Shown here one piece after another: positions 26,456-41,606 of a stretch of 64,000 nucleotides of DNA. Position 1 is the stretch's first letter. Every line of letters begins with the position of its first letter. The notes under the pieces were generated by a model. The model did no database searches. It saw only the letters and a program-made list of their open reading frames with translations, and had not been told where the DNA came from. The DNA comes from Microbacterium paraoxydans (GTDB lineage Bacteria; Actinomycetota; Actinomycetes; Actinomycetales; Microbacteriaceae), in assembly GCF_900105335.1 (NCBI RefSeq), contig NZ_LT629770.1:2728001-2792000 (forward strand), read 5' to 3'. The translations under genes and the position numbers were made by a program.

Positions 26456-27421
26456 ATGAGCATCGCCCTCCCTCCCGCACAGGGGCCGTCCGCCGAGAGC
26501 GGCGGCAGCATCGACACCGTCGCCATCGCCCAGGCCGACCTCAAGGAGAGCGGCGGCGGGTTCTGGCGGGACGTGTTCCGCCGGCTCCGCCGCAATCCGA
26601 CGGCGTGGATCGGCGCCGTCATCGTGCTCCTCTTCCTCCTCGTCGCGGTGCTCGCGCCGGTCCTCGCCCCGTACCCGGAGACCGCGCTCCCCGGGGCGAA
26701 GGAGATCACGCCGACGCACATCCCCGGCCCGGGGGAGCTGCCGCAGTTCCCCCTCGGTCTGGATCGGTTCGGCGGCGACGTGCTGTCCAAGCTCATCTGG
26801 GGCGCCCAGGCGTCGCTGCTGATCGGCGTGGTCTCCACCGCGATGGGTCTCGTCGGCGGCATGATCCTCGGGCTCCTCGCCGGCACGTTCGGCGGCTGGG
26901 TCGACACCGTCATCATGCGCGTCGTCGACATCATCCTCTCGGTGCCGAACCTCCTGCTGGCGGTGTCGATCGCCGCGATCCTCGGACAGAGGCCGTACGC
27001 CGTGATGATCGCCATCGGGGCCTCCCAGGTGCCGATCTTCGCGCGCCTGCTGCGGGCGTCCATGCTCCAGCAGCGCTCCAGCGACTACGTGCTCTCGGCG
27101 CAGACGCTCGGTCTCGGCCGCGGCCGGATCACGATGTCGCACGTCCTCCCGAACGCGATCGGGCCCGTGATCGTGCAGGGCACCCTGACCCTCGCGACCG
27201 CCGTGATCGATGCGGCGGCGCTGTCGTTCCTCGGTCTCGGCGGCGGCGGCCCCGCGACGGCCGAGTGGGGCCGCATGCTCACGTACGCGCAGGCGGAGCT
27301 GGCGATCGCCCCGTGGCTGGCGTTCCTCCCCGGCATCTGCATCGCCGTCACCGCGCTCGGCTTCACCCTGCTCGGTGAGGCGCTGCGTGAGGCCATGGAC
27401 CCGAGGACGAGGGCACGATGA
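26456..27421 (+). CDS. Peptide ABC transporter permease (DppC type)
   Basis: This 321-residue second permease has an N-terminal tail of about 35 residues before FWRDVFRRLRRNPTAWIGAV, the typical DppC/OppC entry. It then has GLDRFGGDVLSKLIWGAQAS and the coupling loop SSDYVLSAQTLGLGRGRITM, and ends TLLGEALREAMDPRTRAR. It overlaps the start of the ATPase gene by 4 bp (ATGA). Confidence 0.93.
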   Translation: MSIALPPAQGPSAESGGSIDTVAIAQADLKESGGGFWRDVFRRLRRNPTAWIGAVIVLLFLLVAVLAPVLAPYPETALPGAKEITPTHIPGPGELPQFPLGLDRFGGDVLSKLIWGAQASLLIGVVSTAMGLVGGMILGLLAGTFGGWVDTVIMRVVDIILSVPNLLLAVSIAAILGQRPYAVMIAIGASQVPIFARLLRASMLQQRSSDYVLSAQTLGLGRGRITMSHVLPNAIGPVIVQGTLTLATAVIDAAALSFLGLGGGGPATAEWGRMLTYAQAELAIAPWLAFLPGICIAVTALGFTLLGEALREAMDPRTRAR

Positions 27422-29184
27422 ACATCCGCGACGAGGGCGCCGTGCGCGCCGCGAAGGAGAACGGCATGGCGGACCAGCCCCTGCTGTCGGTCGAGGGCCT
27501 GGCGGTGGACTTCGCCACCATGGACGGCGTCGTGCACGCCGTCGAGGGCGTCGACCTCGAGATCCGCCCCGGGGAGACCGTGGCGATCGTCGGCGAGTCC
27601 GGTTCCGGCAAGTCGACCACCGCGATGGCGATCATCGGGCTGCTCGCGGGCGGGGGGAAGGTGGCCGCCGGCAGCATCAAGCTCGACGGGCGCGACATCT
27701 CCCGTGCCTCCGAGAACGAGCTGCGATCGATCCGCGGACGGGACATCGGCCTGGTGCCGCAGGACCCCATGTCGAACCTCAACCCGGTCGCGAAGATCGG
27801 CACCCAGGTCGCCGAGACGCTTCTCGCCCACGGCCTCGCCACCCGGCAGAACGTGCAGGCCAAGGTCGTCGAGGCGCTGACCGCCGCCGGTCTTCCTGAT
27901 CCGGAGCGTCGGGCCAAGCAGTACCCGCACGAGTTCTCCGGCGGCATGCGCCAGCGGGCGCTCATCGCCATCGGGCTGGCGTGCAAGCCGCGGCTGCTCA
28001 TCGCCGACGAGCCCACCAGCGCCCTGGACGTGACGGTGCAGCAGACCATCCTCGACCAGATCGGCGAGATGACGAGGGAGCTGGGCACGGCCGTGCTCCT
28101 CATCACGCACGACCTCGGGCTCGCCGCCGAGCGGGCCGAGCGGGTGATCGTGATGCACCGTGGCAAGGTCGTGGAGCAGGGCCCCGCGCGGCGGATCCTC
28201 GAGGACCCGCAGCATCCGTACACCCAGTCGCTCGTGAAGGCGGCGCCGTCGGTGGCGGTGGCGCGGCTCCGTCCGGAGGCCTTCGTACGGGACGCTTCGA
28301 CAGGCCCAGCGGGCGCTTCGACAGGCTCAGCGACCCAGTCCGGCGCTTCGACAGGCTCAGCGACCCACGAGGGGCCTGGGTCCCTGAGCTCGTCGAAGGG
28401 CAACATCGTCGAGATCGAGAACCTCACGAAGGTGTACCCCGTGCGTGGCAAGCACGAGGACTTCGTGGCCGTCGACGACGTCTCGCTCGCGATCCCGCGC
28501 GGGGAGACCGTCGCGATCGTGGGGGAGTCCGGATCGGGCAAGACCACGACCGCGCGCATGCTGCTCAAGGTGATCGAGCCCACGAGCGGCCTCATCCGCT
28601 ACGAGGGCAAGGACATCTCGACGCTGAGCCGTGCGGAGACGAAGGACTTCCGGCAGCGGGTGCAGCCGATCTTCCAGGATCCGTACTCCAGCCTGAACCC
28701 CATGTTCACGATCGAGCGCCTGATCGCGGAGCCGCTGGAGTTCTACAAGCGGGGGAGCGGGGCGGACCGGCGCAAGCGCGTGCGGCAGCTCCTGGACGAC
28801 GTCGCGCTGCCGCAGTCGATGCTGCGGCGCTACCCGTCCGAGCTGTCCGGCGGGCAGCGTCAGCGGGTGGCGATCGCGCGGGCCCTGGCCCTCTCGCCGG
28901 ATCTCATCGTGTGCGACGAGCCCGTGTCGGCGCTGGACGTGCTCGTGCAGGATCAGATCCTGCGGCTGCTCGGCGACCTCCAGCGCGAGTACGGGCTGAG
29001 CTACCTGTTCATCTCGCACGACCTCGCGGTGGTGCGGCTCATCAGCGACTACGTGTGCGTGATGAAGGACGGGAAGCTCGTGGAGGCGGCGTCGTCGGAG
29101 GAGATCTTCACGAACCCCCGTGACCCCTACACGCGCCGCCTCCTCGCCTCGATCCCCGGCAACGAGCTCAACATCGCCTCCTGA
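27418..29184 (+). CDS. Fused dual ATP-binding protein of peptide ABC transporter (DppD-DppF fusion)
   Basis: This 588-residue protein carries both ATPase domains in one chain. Domain 1 has Walker A GESGSGKST (59-67), EFSGGMRQRALIAIGLA and LLIADEPTSALDV. Domain 2 has Walker A GESGSGKTT (369-377), [30 protein letters not shown] and LIVCDEPVSALDV. Each domain ends in the oligopeptide-type HPYTQSL / DPYTRRLL region. The linker (residues 292-328) is translated from three copies of a dispersed DNA repeat plus an inverted arm, giving two ASTGSAT units. A start at ATG 27466 is also possible. It energises the two permeases upstream. Confidence 0.93.
   Translation: MNIRDEGAVRAAKENGMADQPLLSVEGLAVDFATMDGVVHAVEGVDLEIRPGETVAIVGESGSGKSTTAMAIIGLLAGGGKVAAGSIKLDGRDISRASENELRSIRGRDIGLVPQDPMSNLNPVAKIGTQVAETLLAHGLATRQNVQAKVVEALTAAGLPDPERRAKQYPHEFSGGMRQRALIAIGLACKPRLLIADEPTSALDVTVQQTILDQIGEMTRELGTAVLLITHDLGLAAERAERVIVMHRGKVVEQGPARRILEDPQHPYTQSLVKAAPSVAVARLRPEAFVRDASTGPAGASTGSATQSGASTGSATHEGPGSLSSSKGNIVEIENLTKVYPVRGKHEDFVAVDDVSLAIPRGETVAIVGESGSGKTTTARMLLKVIEPTSGLIRYEGKDISTLSRAETKDFRQRVQPIFQDPYSSLNPMFTIERLIAEPLEFYKRGSGADRRKRVRQLLDDVALPQSMLRRYPSELSGGQRQRVAIARALALSPDLIVCDEPVSALDVLVQDQILRLLGDLQREYGLSYLFISHDLAVVRLISDYVCVMKDGKLVEAASSEEIFTNPRDPYTRRLLASIPGNELNIAS
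28294..28398. repeat. Cluster of CTTCGACAGGCTCAG-type repeats inside the ATPase linker
   Basis: One partial arm (28294-28304, GCTTCGACAGG) precedes two 23-nt direct copies that begin GCTTCGACAGGCTCAGCGAC (28315-28337 and 28345-28367). They are followed by an inverted arm TGGGTCCCTGAGCTCGTCGA ending AG (28377-28398). The last copy and inverted arm can form a hairpin. All are in frame and translated, in the same phase as the copy in menB. Confidence 0.85.
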
Positions 29185-29205
29185 CCGTCGCCGAGCCGAC
29201 CTGAC

Positions 29206-29285
29206 CCGAGACCCCGGTTTCACGTCGAAACCCCGCCCTGCCTCCGCGGCGAGGGCGGGGTTTCGACGCGCAGGCGGGGTCTCGG
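29206..29285. repeat. 80-nt palindromic element between peptide operon and rpoB
   Basis: The outer stem is CCGAGACCCCG with CGGGGTCTCGG (11 bp), then a 6-by-6 internal loop, then an inner stem of 17 bp starting CGTCGAAACCCCG and a 12-nt loop. The architecture equals that of the family A elements at 7177, 9939 and 62565 but the sequence is different. It begins about 20 bases after the ATPase stop and may terminate that operon before the rpoB promoter. Confidence 0.75.
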
Positions 29286-29328
29286 CGGTCCCATTACCGC
29301 AGCATCGAAGATTGGTCAAGGATTGCGC

Positions 29329-29357
29329 TTGCCATGTCGCGAGATCGCGTCTATAGT
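29329..29357 (+). promoter_or_regulatory. rpoB-rpoC promoter
   Basis: TTGCCA (29329-29334), 17 bp, TATAGT (29352-29357): a near-consensus housekeeping promoter. The predicted leader is about 117 nt and includes a small hairpin AGCCC-TGCG-GGGCT (29451-29464) just upstream of the GGAGG ribosome site. Confidence 0.8.
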
Positions 29358-29480
29358 TGGTAGTTGCGCTCGCTTCTCCCTGCCCTCATATGGTGGTCGG
29401 CATCTCGTGAGCTTCTGAGCGCACTCCACCTGACGACAAAGGAATCGAGAAGCCCTGCGGGGCTCACGGAGGTTATTCCC

Positions 29481-32984
<3,504 letters not shown>

Positions 32985-32986
32985 TC

Positions 32987-33031
32987 CTTCGACGGGCTCA
33001 GCCGTCCCCGCGACGGCTGAGCCGGTCGAAG
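32987..33031. repeat. 45-nt palindrome in the rpoB-rpoC gap, CTTCGAC...GGCTCAG family
   Basis: CTTCGACGGGCTCAGCCGTC, loop CCCGC, GACGGCTGAGCCGGTCGAAG: a 20-bp stem with one mismatch, starting two bases after the rpoB stop codon. The arm matches the repeat in menB and in the peptide ATPase linker over CTTCGACRGGCTCAGC. A hairpin this strong between rpoB and rpoC may tune read-through or be an mRNA processing site. Confidence 0.85.
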
Positions 33032-33071
33032 CCCAGACTTCTCAAAAAGAATTTCCGACACAGGAGAACTA

Positions 33072-36947
<3,876 letters not shown>

Positions 36948-36967
36948 GGTGTGAGTGAGTGAACGAT

Positions 36968-36991
36968 GGCCCCGGGGTTCTCCCCGGGGCC
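36968..36991 (+). terminator. rho-independent-type terminator after rpoC
   Basis: GGCCCCGGGG-TTCT-CCCCGGGGCC is a perfect 10-bp stem with a 4-nt loop, 20 bases after the rpoC stop. The trailing sequence is TTCGTCGTC rather than a full T-run, as is common in this GC range. Confidence 0.85.
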
Positions 36992-37015
36992 TTCGTCGTC
37001 GCTCGGCCCGTTCGG

Positions 37016-37104
37016 GTGTCCACAACTCAGGAGATCCGGGACGGCGGGCCGCCGTGGGCTGCTCGTGACGGCATGGAGGCCCAGGTCTCCTGAGTTATGC
37101 ACAC
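37016..37104. repeat. 89-nt palindromic intergenic element (ACTCAGGAGA type)
   Basis: Left arm GTGTCCACAACTCAGGAGA (37016-37034) and right arm TCTCCTGAGTTATGCACAC (37086-37104) pair at 17 of 19 positions around a 51-nt GC-rich interior. It lies between the rpoC terminator and a leaderless sugar-kinase gene. Sequence is unlike the other elements in the window. It looks like a dispersed palindromic element, but only one copy is seen here. Confidence 0.65.
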
Positions 37105-37150
37105 GGTTCGGCGCTGCTTCGGGGCGCGGGCGGCACGGTAGGGTCGGCGA

Positions 37151-38080
37151 GTGAGCACTGAGACTTCCCCCGGCGGCGCGGCCGTCGTCATCGGAGACGC
37201 CCTGATCGACGAGATCCGGGATGACAGCGGCGTCCGCGAGTTCGTCGGCGGAGCAGCGCTGAACGTCGCGGTGGGGTTGCGCCGGCTCGGAATCCCCACG
37301 ACGCTCATCGCGATGGTGGGGGAGGACATCGCCGGCGCGCACATCCGCGAGTATCTGGCCGATCACGGCGTGCGGCTGATCGCGAGCGCGGCGCCGCACG
37401 GGTCGTCGCGGGCCGTCGTGACCCGGGCCGCGAACGGCGAGCCGAGCTACGTCTTCAACCGCGCGGCCCAGGAGCGGGCCGTCCGGTACTCGGACGAGGC
37501 GAGGGCCGCCATCGGCGACGCGGACATCGTCGCGGTGAGCTGCTTCCCCTTCGATGTCCCGGCCGAGGTCGAGGCCCTCGCCGCCGCGGTGGAGGGCGCG
37601 CGGCTGGCGATCGACCCGAACCCGCGCACGGGCATGCTGTCCGACCGCGAGGAGTTCGTCCGCGGCTTCGAGCGGCTGGCCGGGCGGGCGGACCTGGTGA
37701 AGGTCGGCGCCGACGACGCCGCCGTGCTCTATGACGGCGACCTCGACGCCCTGCGCGCGCGGCTCCGGAGCCTCGGCGTCACGGCGGTGCTGGCGACGGC
37801 CGGAGCAGACGGCGCCGTGCTCGAGTCGGACGCCGGCTCGGTCTCGGCCCCCATCTCGGCGCTCCCGGGTCGGGTGGTCGATACCGTGGGCGCGGGGGAC
37901 GCGACGCTCGCCGCCGTCGCCGCCGGACTGGTGGAAGGCTCCCCGAAGGCGGTCGAAGGATGGTCCGCCCTGCTCGAGCGCGCGATGGATGTGGCCGCTG
38001 CGACCTGCCGCGCCGAGGGCGGGCTGCTGCGCACACCGGAGTCGCTGGCCGCCGCCGACCGCGGCGTGTACGGAAGCTGA
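37151..38080 (+). CDS. PfkB family sugar kinase (fructokinase-like)
   Basis: This 309-residue ribokinase-fold kinase has VIGDALIDEIRD at the start, the substrate-side FVGGAALNVAVGLRRLG (about 31-47), LAIDPNPRTGM and the catalytic VDTVGAGDATLAAVAAGL with Asp in GAGD. It lacks neighbours that would fix the sugar; fructokinase is the nearest description. GTG 37151 is 6 nt after TAGGGT, so probably leaderless and transcribed alone. Confidence 0.88.
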   Translation: MSTETSPGGAAVVIGDALIDEIRDDSGVREFVGGAALNVAVGLRRLGIPTTLIAMVGEDIAGAHIREYLADHGVRLIASAAPHGSSRAVVTRAANGEPSYVFNRAAQERAVRYSDEARAAIGDADIVAVSCFPFDVPAEVEALAAAVEGARLAIDPNPRTGMLSDREEFVRGFERLAGRADLVKVGADDAAVLYDGDLDALRARLRSLGVTAVLATAGADGAVLESDAGSVSAPISALPGRVVDTVGAGDATLAAVAAGLVEGSPKAVEGWSALLERAMDVAAATCRAEGGLLRTPESLAAADRGVYGS

Positions 38081-38166
38081 CGCCTCGATTTCTCGCGCCC
38101 GCATCCGACAGGTATGATTGTTCTTCGTGCCCCCGGTTGGCTGTTCAAGTCGGACGGGTGCGCTCT

Positions 38167-38251
38167 GGCGAGTTACCCAAGTGGCCAAAGGGATCTGACT
38201 GTAAATCAGCCGTCTTCGACTTCGGGGGTTCGAATCCCTCACTCGCCACCA
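38167..38251 (+). tRNA. tRNA-Tyr (anticodon GTA)
   Basis: The acceptor stem GGCGAGT pairs with ACTCGCC, anticodon stem-loop CTGA-CTGTAAA-TCAG carries GTA, there is a long class II variable arm (CCGTCTTCGACTTCGG region), and the T arm is GGGGGTTCGAATCCCTC. The terminal CCA is encoded (38249-38251), unlike the two tRNAs at 43063 and 43168. A TATGAT -10 box at 38113-38118 lies about 49 nt upstream; a strong terminator follows. Confidence 0.96.
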
Positions 38252-38253
38252 CA

Positions 38254-38277
38254 GAAGCCCCCGCTCGCGGGGGCTTC
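38254..38277 (+). terminator. Terminator of tRNA-Tyr
   Basis: GAAGCCCCCG-CTCG-CGGGGGCTTC is a perfect 10-bp stem with a 4-nt loop directly after the tRNA CCA end, followed by TCTCCCGTT. Confidence 0.85.
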
Positions 38278-38323
38278 TCCCGTTCCCGGCCTCACGTCCG
38301 CGCCGAGTTCCTAGACTGGTGCG

Positions 38324-38815
38324 ATGCGACCTCTCACCGAAGCCGACGTCCGGGCCTCGTTCGTGAACGCGGACGCCGATGAGCTGCGCGTCATGGAGAT
38401 GCCGCACGACTTCCTCCTCGTGGACTGGGACTACCTCGACTTCTTCGCCTGGCGTGACCCGAGTGCCGGCAAGCGCGGCTACGTCCTCATCCCGCACGAG
38501 GGGCGCGTGGTCGGCGTGGTGCTGCGGGCATCGGAACCCGGGCGTGGGCGCTCCGGCATGTGCAACATCTGCCACACGATGCAGCCGGGCAACCAGGTGG
38601 CGCTGTTCGCGGCGCGACGCACGGGAGAGGCGGGGGAGCGCGGCGACTCGGTCGGCACGTACATCTGCGCCGATCTGTCCTGCCACGAGAACGTGCGCCT
38701 GGCGCATCCGCTGGCACCCAACGAGATCCGGGCGGCGGGACAGGTCGACTTCCGGCTCGACGGCACCCGGCGGCGCATGGAGCGGTTCGTCGCTCGCGTC
38801 TGGGACGGCTCCTGA
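38324..38815 (+). CDS. FBP/FusB-type treble-clef zinc-finger protein
   Basis: This 163-residue protein resembles the C-terminal treble-clef zinc-finger domain of the FBP/FusB elongation factor G-binding family. The ligands are C80 and C83 in MCNICHTM, and C115 and C120 in YICADLSC. The DFLLVDWDYLDFFAWRDPSA and RMERFVARVW regions flank it. FusB proteins rescue EF-G from fusidic acid; chromosomal homologues such as this have unproven roles in translation. ATG is 6 nt after TAGACT, so leaderless. Confidence 0.82.
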   Translation: MRPLTEADVRASFVNADADELRVMEMPHDFLLVDWDYLDFFAWRDPSAGKRGYVLIPHEGRVVGVVLRASEPGRGRSGMCNICHTMQPGNQVALFAARRTGEAGERGDSVGTYICADLSCHENVRLAHPLAPNEIRAAGQVDFRLDGTRRRMERFVARVWDGS

Positions 38816-38860
38816 GCGCGACTAGCCTGGAGGCATCCGCCTGTGCTCGAAGGAGAAGCC

Positions 38861-39661
38861 ATGAGTGATGCCATCCTGTTCGCCGTCGACGAGGGGATGG
38901 CGCGGCTGACGCTGAACCGTCCGACCCGCCTCAACGCCTTCAACGCCGATCTGGCGTACGCCTGGAGGGACGCGACCGTCGAGGCGACGTCGCGAGACGA
39001 CGTGCAGGCCATCCTCATCGATGCGGCGGGACCGGCGTTCTGCGCGGGCGGTGACGTGATCGACATGGCGACGACCATGGGGTCGTCCGGGGCGGAGATC
39101 ACCGCGCTGGCGGAAGTGATCAACACCGGGATCCGCGCGCTCACGGAGTCGAGCGTGCCGGTGGTCGCCGCGGCGCACGGGACGACGGCCGGCGGCGGAC
39201 TCGGCATCCTGCTCGCCACGGACTACGCGGTGGTGGGCTCGCGGTCGCAGCTCGGGAGCCTGTACGCGAATATCGGGCTCACTCCGGACCTCTCCGTGTC
39301 GGCCCAGCTCGCACGGGCCGTCGGCCAGCGCCGTGCCCTGCAGCTCGTGCTGCAGGACCGGCTTCTCACCGCCGCGGAGGCCCTCGACTGGGGGCTCGTG
39401 GCCGAGGTCGTGGAGGGCGAGGACGGCAGGACGGAAGCCGACCGAGTCCGTGCACGGGCCGAGGAGGTCGCGCGGTTCTGGCTCGCCGGGGCGGCGGACG
39501 CGTACGGGCAGGCCAAGCGGCTGGTGCGGTCGCAGCCGGAGCGCACGTTCGCCGAGCAGCTGAGCGAGGAGGCTCGGTCGATCGGTGCCGCCCTGGAGAC
39601 CCCGGACGCGCAGGCGCGGGTCGCGGCGTTCGCGGCGGCCTCCGCGAAGAAGGCCGGCTGA
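38861..39661 (+). CDS. Enoyl-CoA hydratase/isomerase family protein
   Basis: This is a 266-residue crotonase-fold protein. It has LTLNRPTRLNAFNADLAYAW, the CoA/oxyanion-hole segment AGPAFCAGGDVIDMA (about 58-72) and the second glycine motif TTAGGGLGILLATDYAVVG. The Glu pair of true hydratases is not obvious (LGSLYANIGLTPDLSVSAQL has the hydrophobic/Asp variant), so it may be an isomerase or act on another acyl-CoA. ATG 38861 with AAGGAGAA site is chosen over GTG 38843. No β-oxidation neighbours. Confidence 0.87.
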   Translation: MSDAILFAVDEGMARLTLNRPTRLNAFNADLAYAWRDATVEATSRDDVQAILIDAAGPAFCAGGDVIDMATTMGSSGAEITALAEVINTGIRALTESSVPVVAAAHGTTAGGGLGILLATDYAVVGSRSQLGSLYANIGLTPDLSVSAQLARAVGQRRALQLVLQDRLLTAAEALDWGLVAEVVEGEDGRTEADRVRARAEEVARFWLAGAADAYGQAKRLVRSQPERTFAEQLSEEARSIGAALETPDAQARVAAFAAASAKKAG

Positions 39662-39777
39662 CCCTTCCTCCCCAGGGCGCGGGCGGTCCCTGATCTCCTT
39701 CGCACTCGAGGGAAGCCGGAACAAGCGGGCCCGCGCGTGGCAGGATGAAGGCATCGCCGCTCGACGAGAGGATCCCC

Positions 39778-40812
39778 ATGTCCCATCCGGACACCGCCCG
39801 GCTGCAGCCGCAGGGTGACAAGAAGAACATGTCGCTGCTCATCAGGGGCTCGCTGTGGGTCGCGATCGGCGCCCTCATCGCCGCGGCTCTGGTCTGCGTC
39901 GTGTGGGTCCTGGTCGGTGATCAGAACGGCCTCATCGGTCGCGCCTTCCTCACGATCCTCCTGCTCGCCGCCTTCGCCGGGATCGCCATCCTCGAGGCGG
40001 GCCTCGCGCCGAACCGGCCGGACTGGCTCCAGCTCGCGAGCATGGTCACCTGGGTCGTCGCGCTCCTCGTCGGCCTCGTGAAGATCTGGCTCCCGGAAGA
40101 CGGGTTCTACTTCGGCGCGGAGCGCTTCTTCCAACTGCTGTTCGTGATCGGGATCCTGCAGCTCGCACTGCTCCATGTGCGGCTCTTCACCCGTGCCGCG
40201 CAGCGCCATGTCACGACTTTCACGAAGGTGATCCACATCGTGACGATCGTCTTCCTCGGCGCCCTCGTCGCACTGCTGGTGTTCTTCCTCGCGTTCCCCA
40301 ACACCTTCGACTACACCGAGCTGTACTGGCGCATCGTCGTCGCCCTCACGATCCTCGTCGCCGTCGGCACGACGCTCATCCCGCTGCTGAACGCCCTGTT
40401 CGCGCCGAAGAAGGCTCCTGCCGCCCGGCCCATCGCCTCCGCGCCGTCCTGGCCGACCTACGCCGATGGCATCACGCCCCTCCCGGTCCTTCCGGACGGG
40501 AGTCCGGACTGGAATGCGTTCTACACGGGCTACCCCTCGGCGACTCCCCAGGCCCTGGGTCAGGCGCCCGCCGCGGCGTTCCCCGTGGCGACGCCGCCCC
40601 TGGCGCCCACGGCTCCGGCCCTTCCCGACTTCGCGGCGCCTCCCGCTCCTGGCCCTGTGCCTCCCGCGCCCGACCTGCCGGCGCCGCCGCAGCCGGCGTC
40701 GCCCTCGGCGGCACCTGCGCAGCCGGCGCCGCCGCAGCCCGCTCCGCCCACCCAGAGTGAGCCCCCGGCCTTCCCGCCGCCGCCGCCCGCACCCTCGCAC
40801 CCGGCGCCGTGA
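39778..40812 (+). CDS. Membrane protein with long Pro/Ala-rich C-terminal tail
   Basis: This 344-residue protein has about six membrane segments within residues 18-205 (for example GSLWVAIGALIAAALVCVVW, VIHIVTIVFLGALVALLVFF and IVVALTILVAVGTTLIPLLN). A 130-residue cytoplasmic-type tail follows, of proline, alanine and glutamine repeats around APPQPAP. The tail is presumably disordered. No family is recognised. ATG 39778 follows GAGAGG; an ATG 33 bp upstream is also possible. Overlaps the inositol monophosphatase start by 4 bp. Confidence 0.75.
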   Translation: MSHPDTARLQPQGDKKNMSLLIRGSLWVAIGALIAAALVCVVWVLVGDQNGLIGRAFLTILLLAAFAGIAILEAGLAPNRPDWLQLASMVTWVVALLVGLVKIWLPEDGFYFGAERFFQLLFVIGILQLALLHVRLFTRAAQRHVTTFTKVIHIVTIVFLGALVALLVFFLAFPNTFDYTELYWRIVVALTILVAVGTTLIPLLNALFAPKKAPAARPIASAPSWPTYADGITPLPVLPDGSPDWNAFYTGYPSATPQALGQAPAAAFPVATPPLAPTAPALPDFAAPPAPGPVPPAPDLPAPPQPASPSAAPAQPAPPQPAPPTQSEPPAFPPPPPAPSHPAP

Positions 40813-41606
40813 TCGACGCTCTCGAGCTCAGCGCGCTGGCGACCGAGATCGCCGAGGAGGCGGGTGCGCTCGCCCGTACCCGACGTCGGGAGGGCGTCCG
40901 GCTCGCGGCGACCAAGTCGACGCTCGCCGACATCGTGACCGAGGCGGACCGCGAGGTGGAGGCGCTCATCCGCGAGCGACTGCGCGCGGCCCGGCCGGCG
41001 GACGGTTTCCTCGGTGAGGAGTCGGGTGCGGCCGCCGGCGACAGCGGCATCACGTGGGTGGTCGACCCCATCGACGGCACGGTGAACTACGCCTACGGCA
41101 TCCCGGCGTACAACGTGAGCATCGCGGCCGTCAGCGGTCCTCCGGAGCCGGACGCCTGGGAGGCGCTGGCCGCCGCCGTGCACGCGCCCGCTGTAGGGGA
41201 GACCTTCTCGGCCGCTCGCGGGCACGGTGCCTGGTCGGACGGCGTCCGGCTCGCGGCGACCGCGGTGACCGACGCCGGGGCACTCCTGGCGACCGGGTTC
41301 GGCTACGACCCGGCGACGCACGACGGCGACCTCGCGACGGTCCGCCGGGTGATGCCCATCGCCCGGGATCTCCGCCGTATGGGATCGGCGGCCCTCGACC
41401 TGGCCTACGTGGCGGCGGGCCGACTGGACGGATACTTCGAGCGCGGCCTCAAACCGTGGGATCACGCGGCGGGCGCCCTGCTCGTCCAGGAAGCGGGCGG
41501 CCGGGTGAGCCGGATCGACCGGGAATCGCCGCGGCCCTTCCTGATCGCGGGTGGCGTGACCGTGCACGACCGACTCCGGGATATCCTCGATGAGGAGAAA
41601 CCCTGA
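40809..41606 (+). CDS. Inositol monophosphatase family protein
   Basis: This 265-residue metal-dependent sugar/inositol phosphatase has metal-binding motifs FLGEESG, WVVDPIDGTVNYAYG and the C-terminal GLKPWDHAAGALLVQEAGG. Close families include myo-inositol-1-phosphatase and histidinol phosphatase (HisN); the sequence alone does not decide. GTG start overlaps the preceding stop by 4 bp (GTGA). The stop is directly followed by a structured leader. Confidence 0.9.
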   Translation: MIDALELSALATEIAEEAGALARTRRREGVRLAATKSTLADIVTEADREVEALIRERLRAARPADGFLGEESGAAAGDSGITWVVDPIDGTVNYAYGIPAYNVSIAAVSGPPEPDAWEALAAAVHAPAVGETFSAARGHGAWSDGVRLAATAVTDAGALLATGFGYDPATHDGDLATVRRVMPIARDLRRMGSAALDLAYVAAGRLDGYFERGLKPWDHAAGALLVQEAGGRVSRIDRESPRPFLIAGGVTVHDRLRDILDEEKP

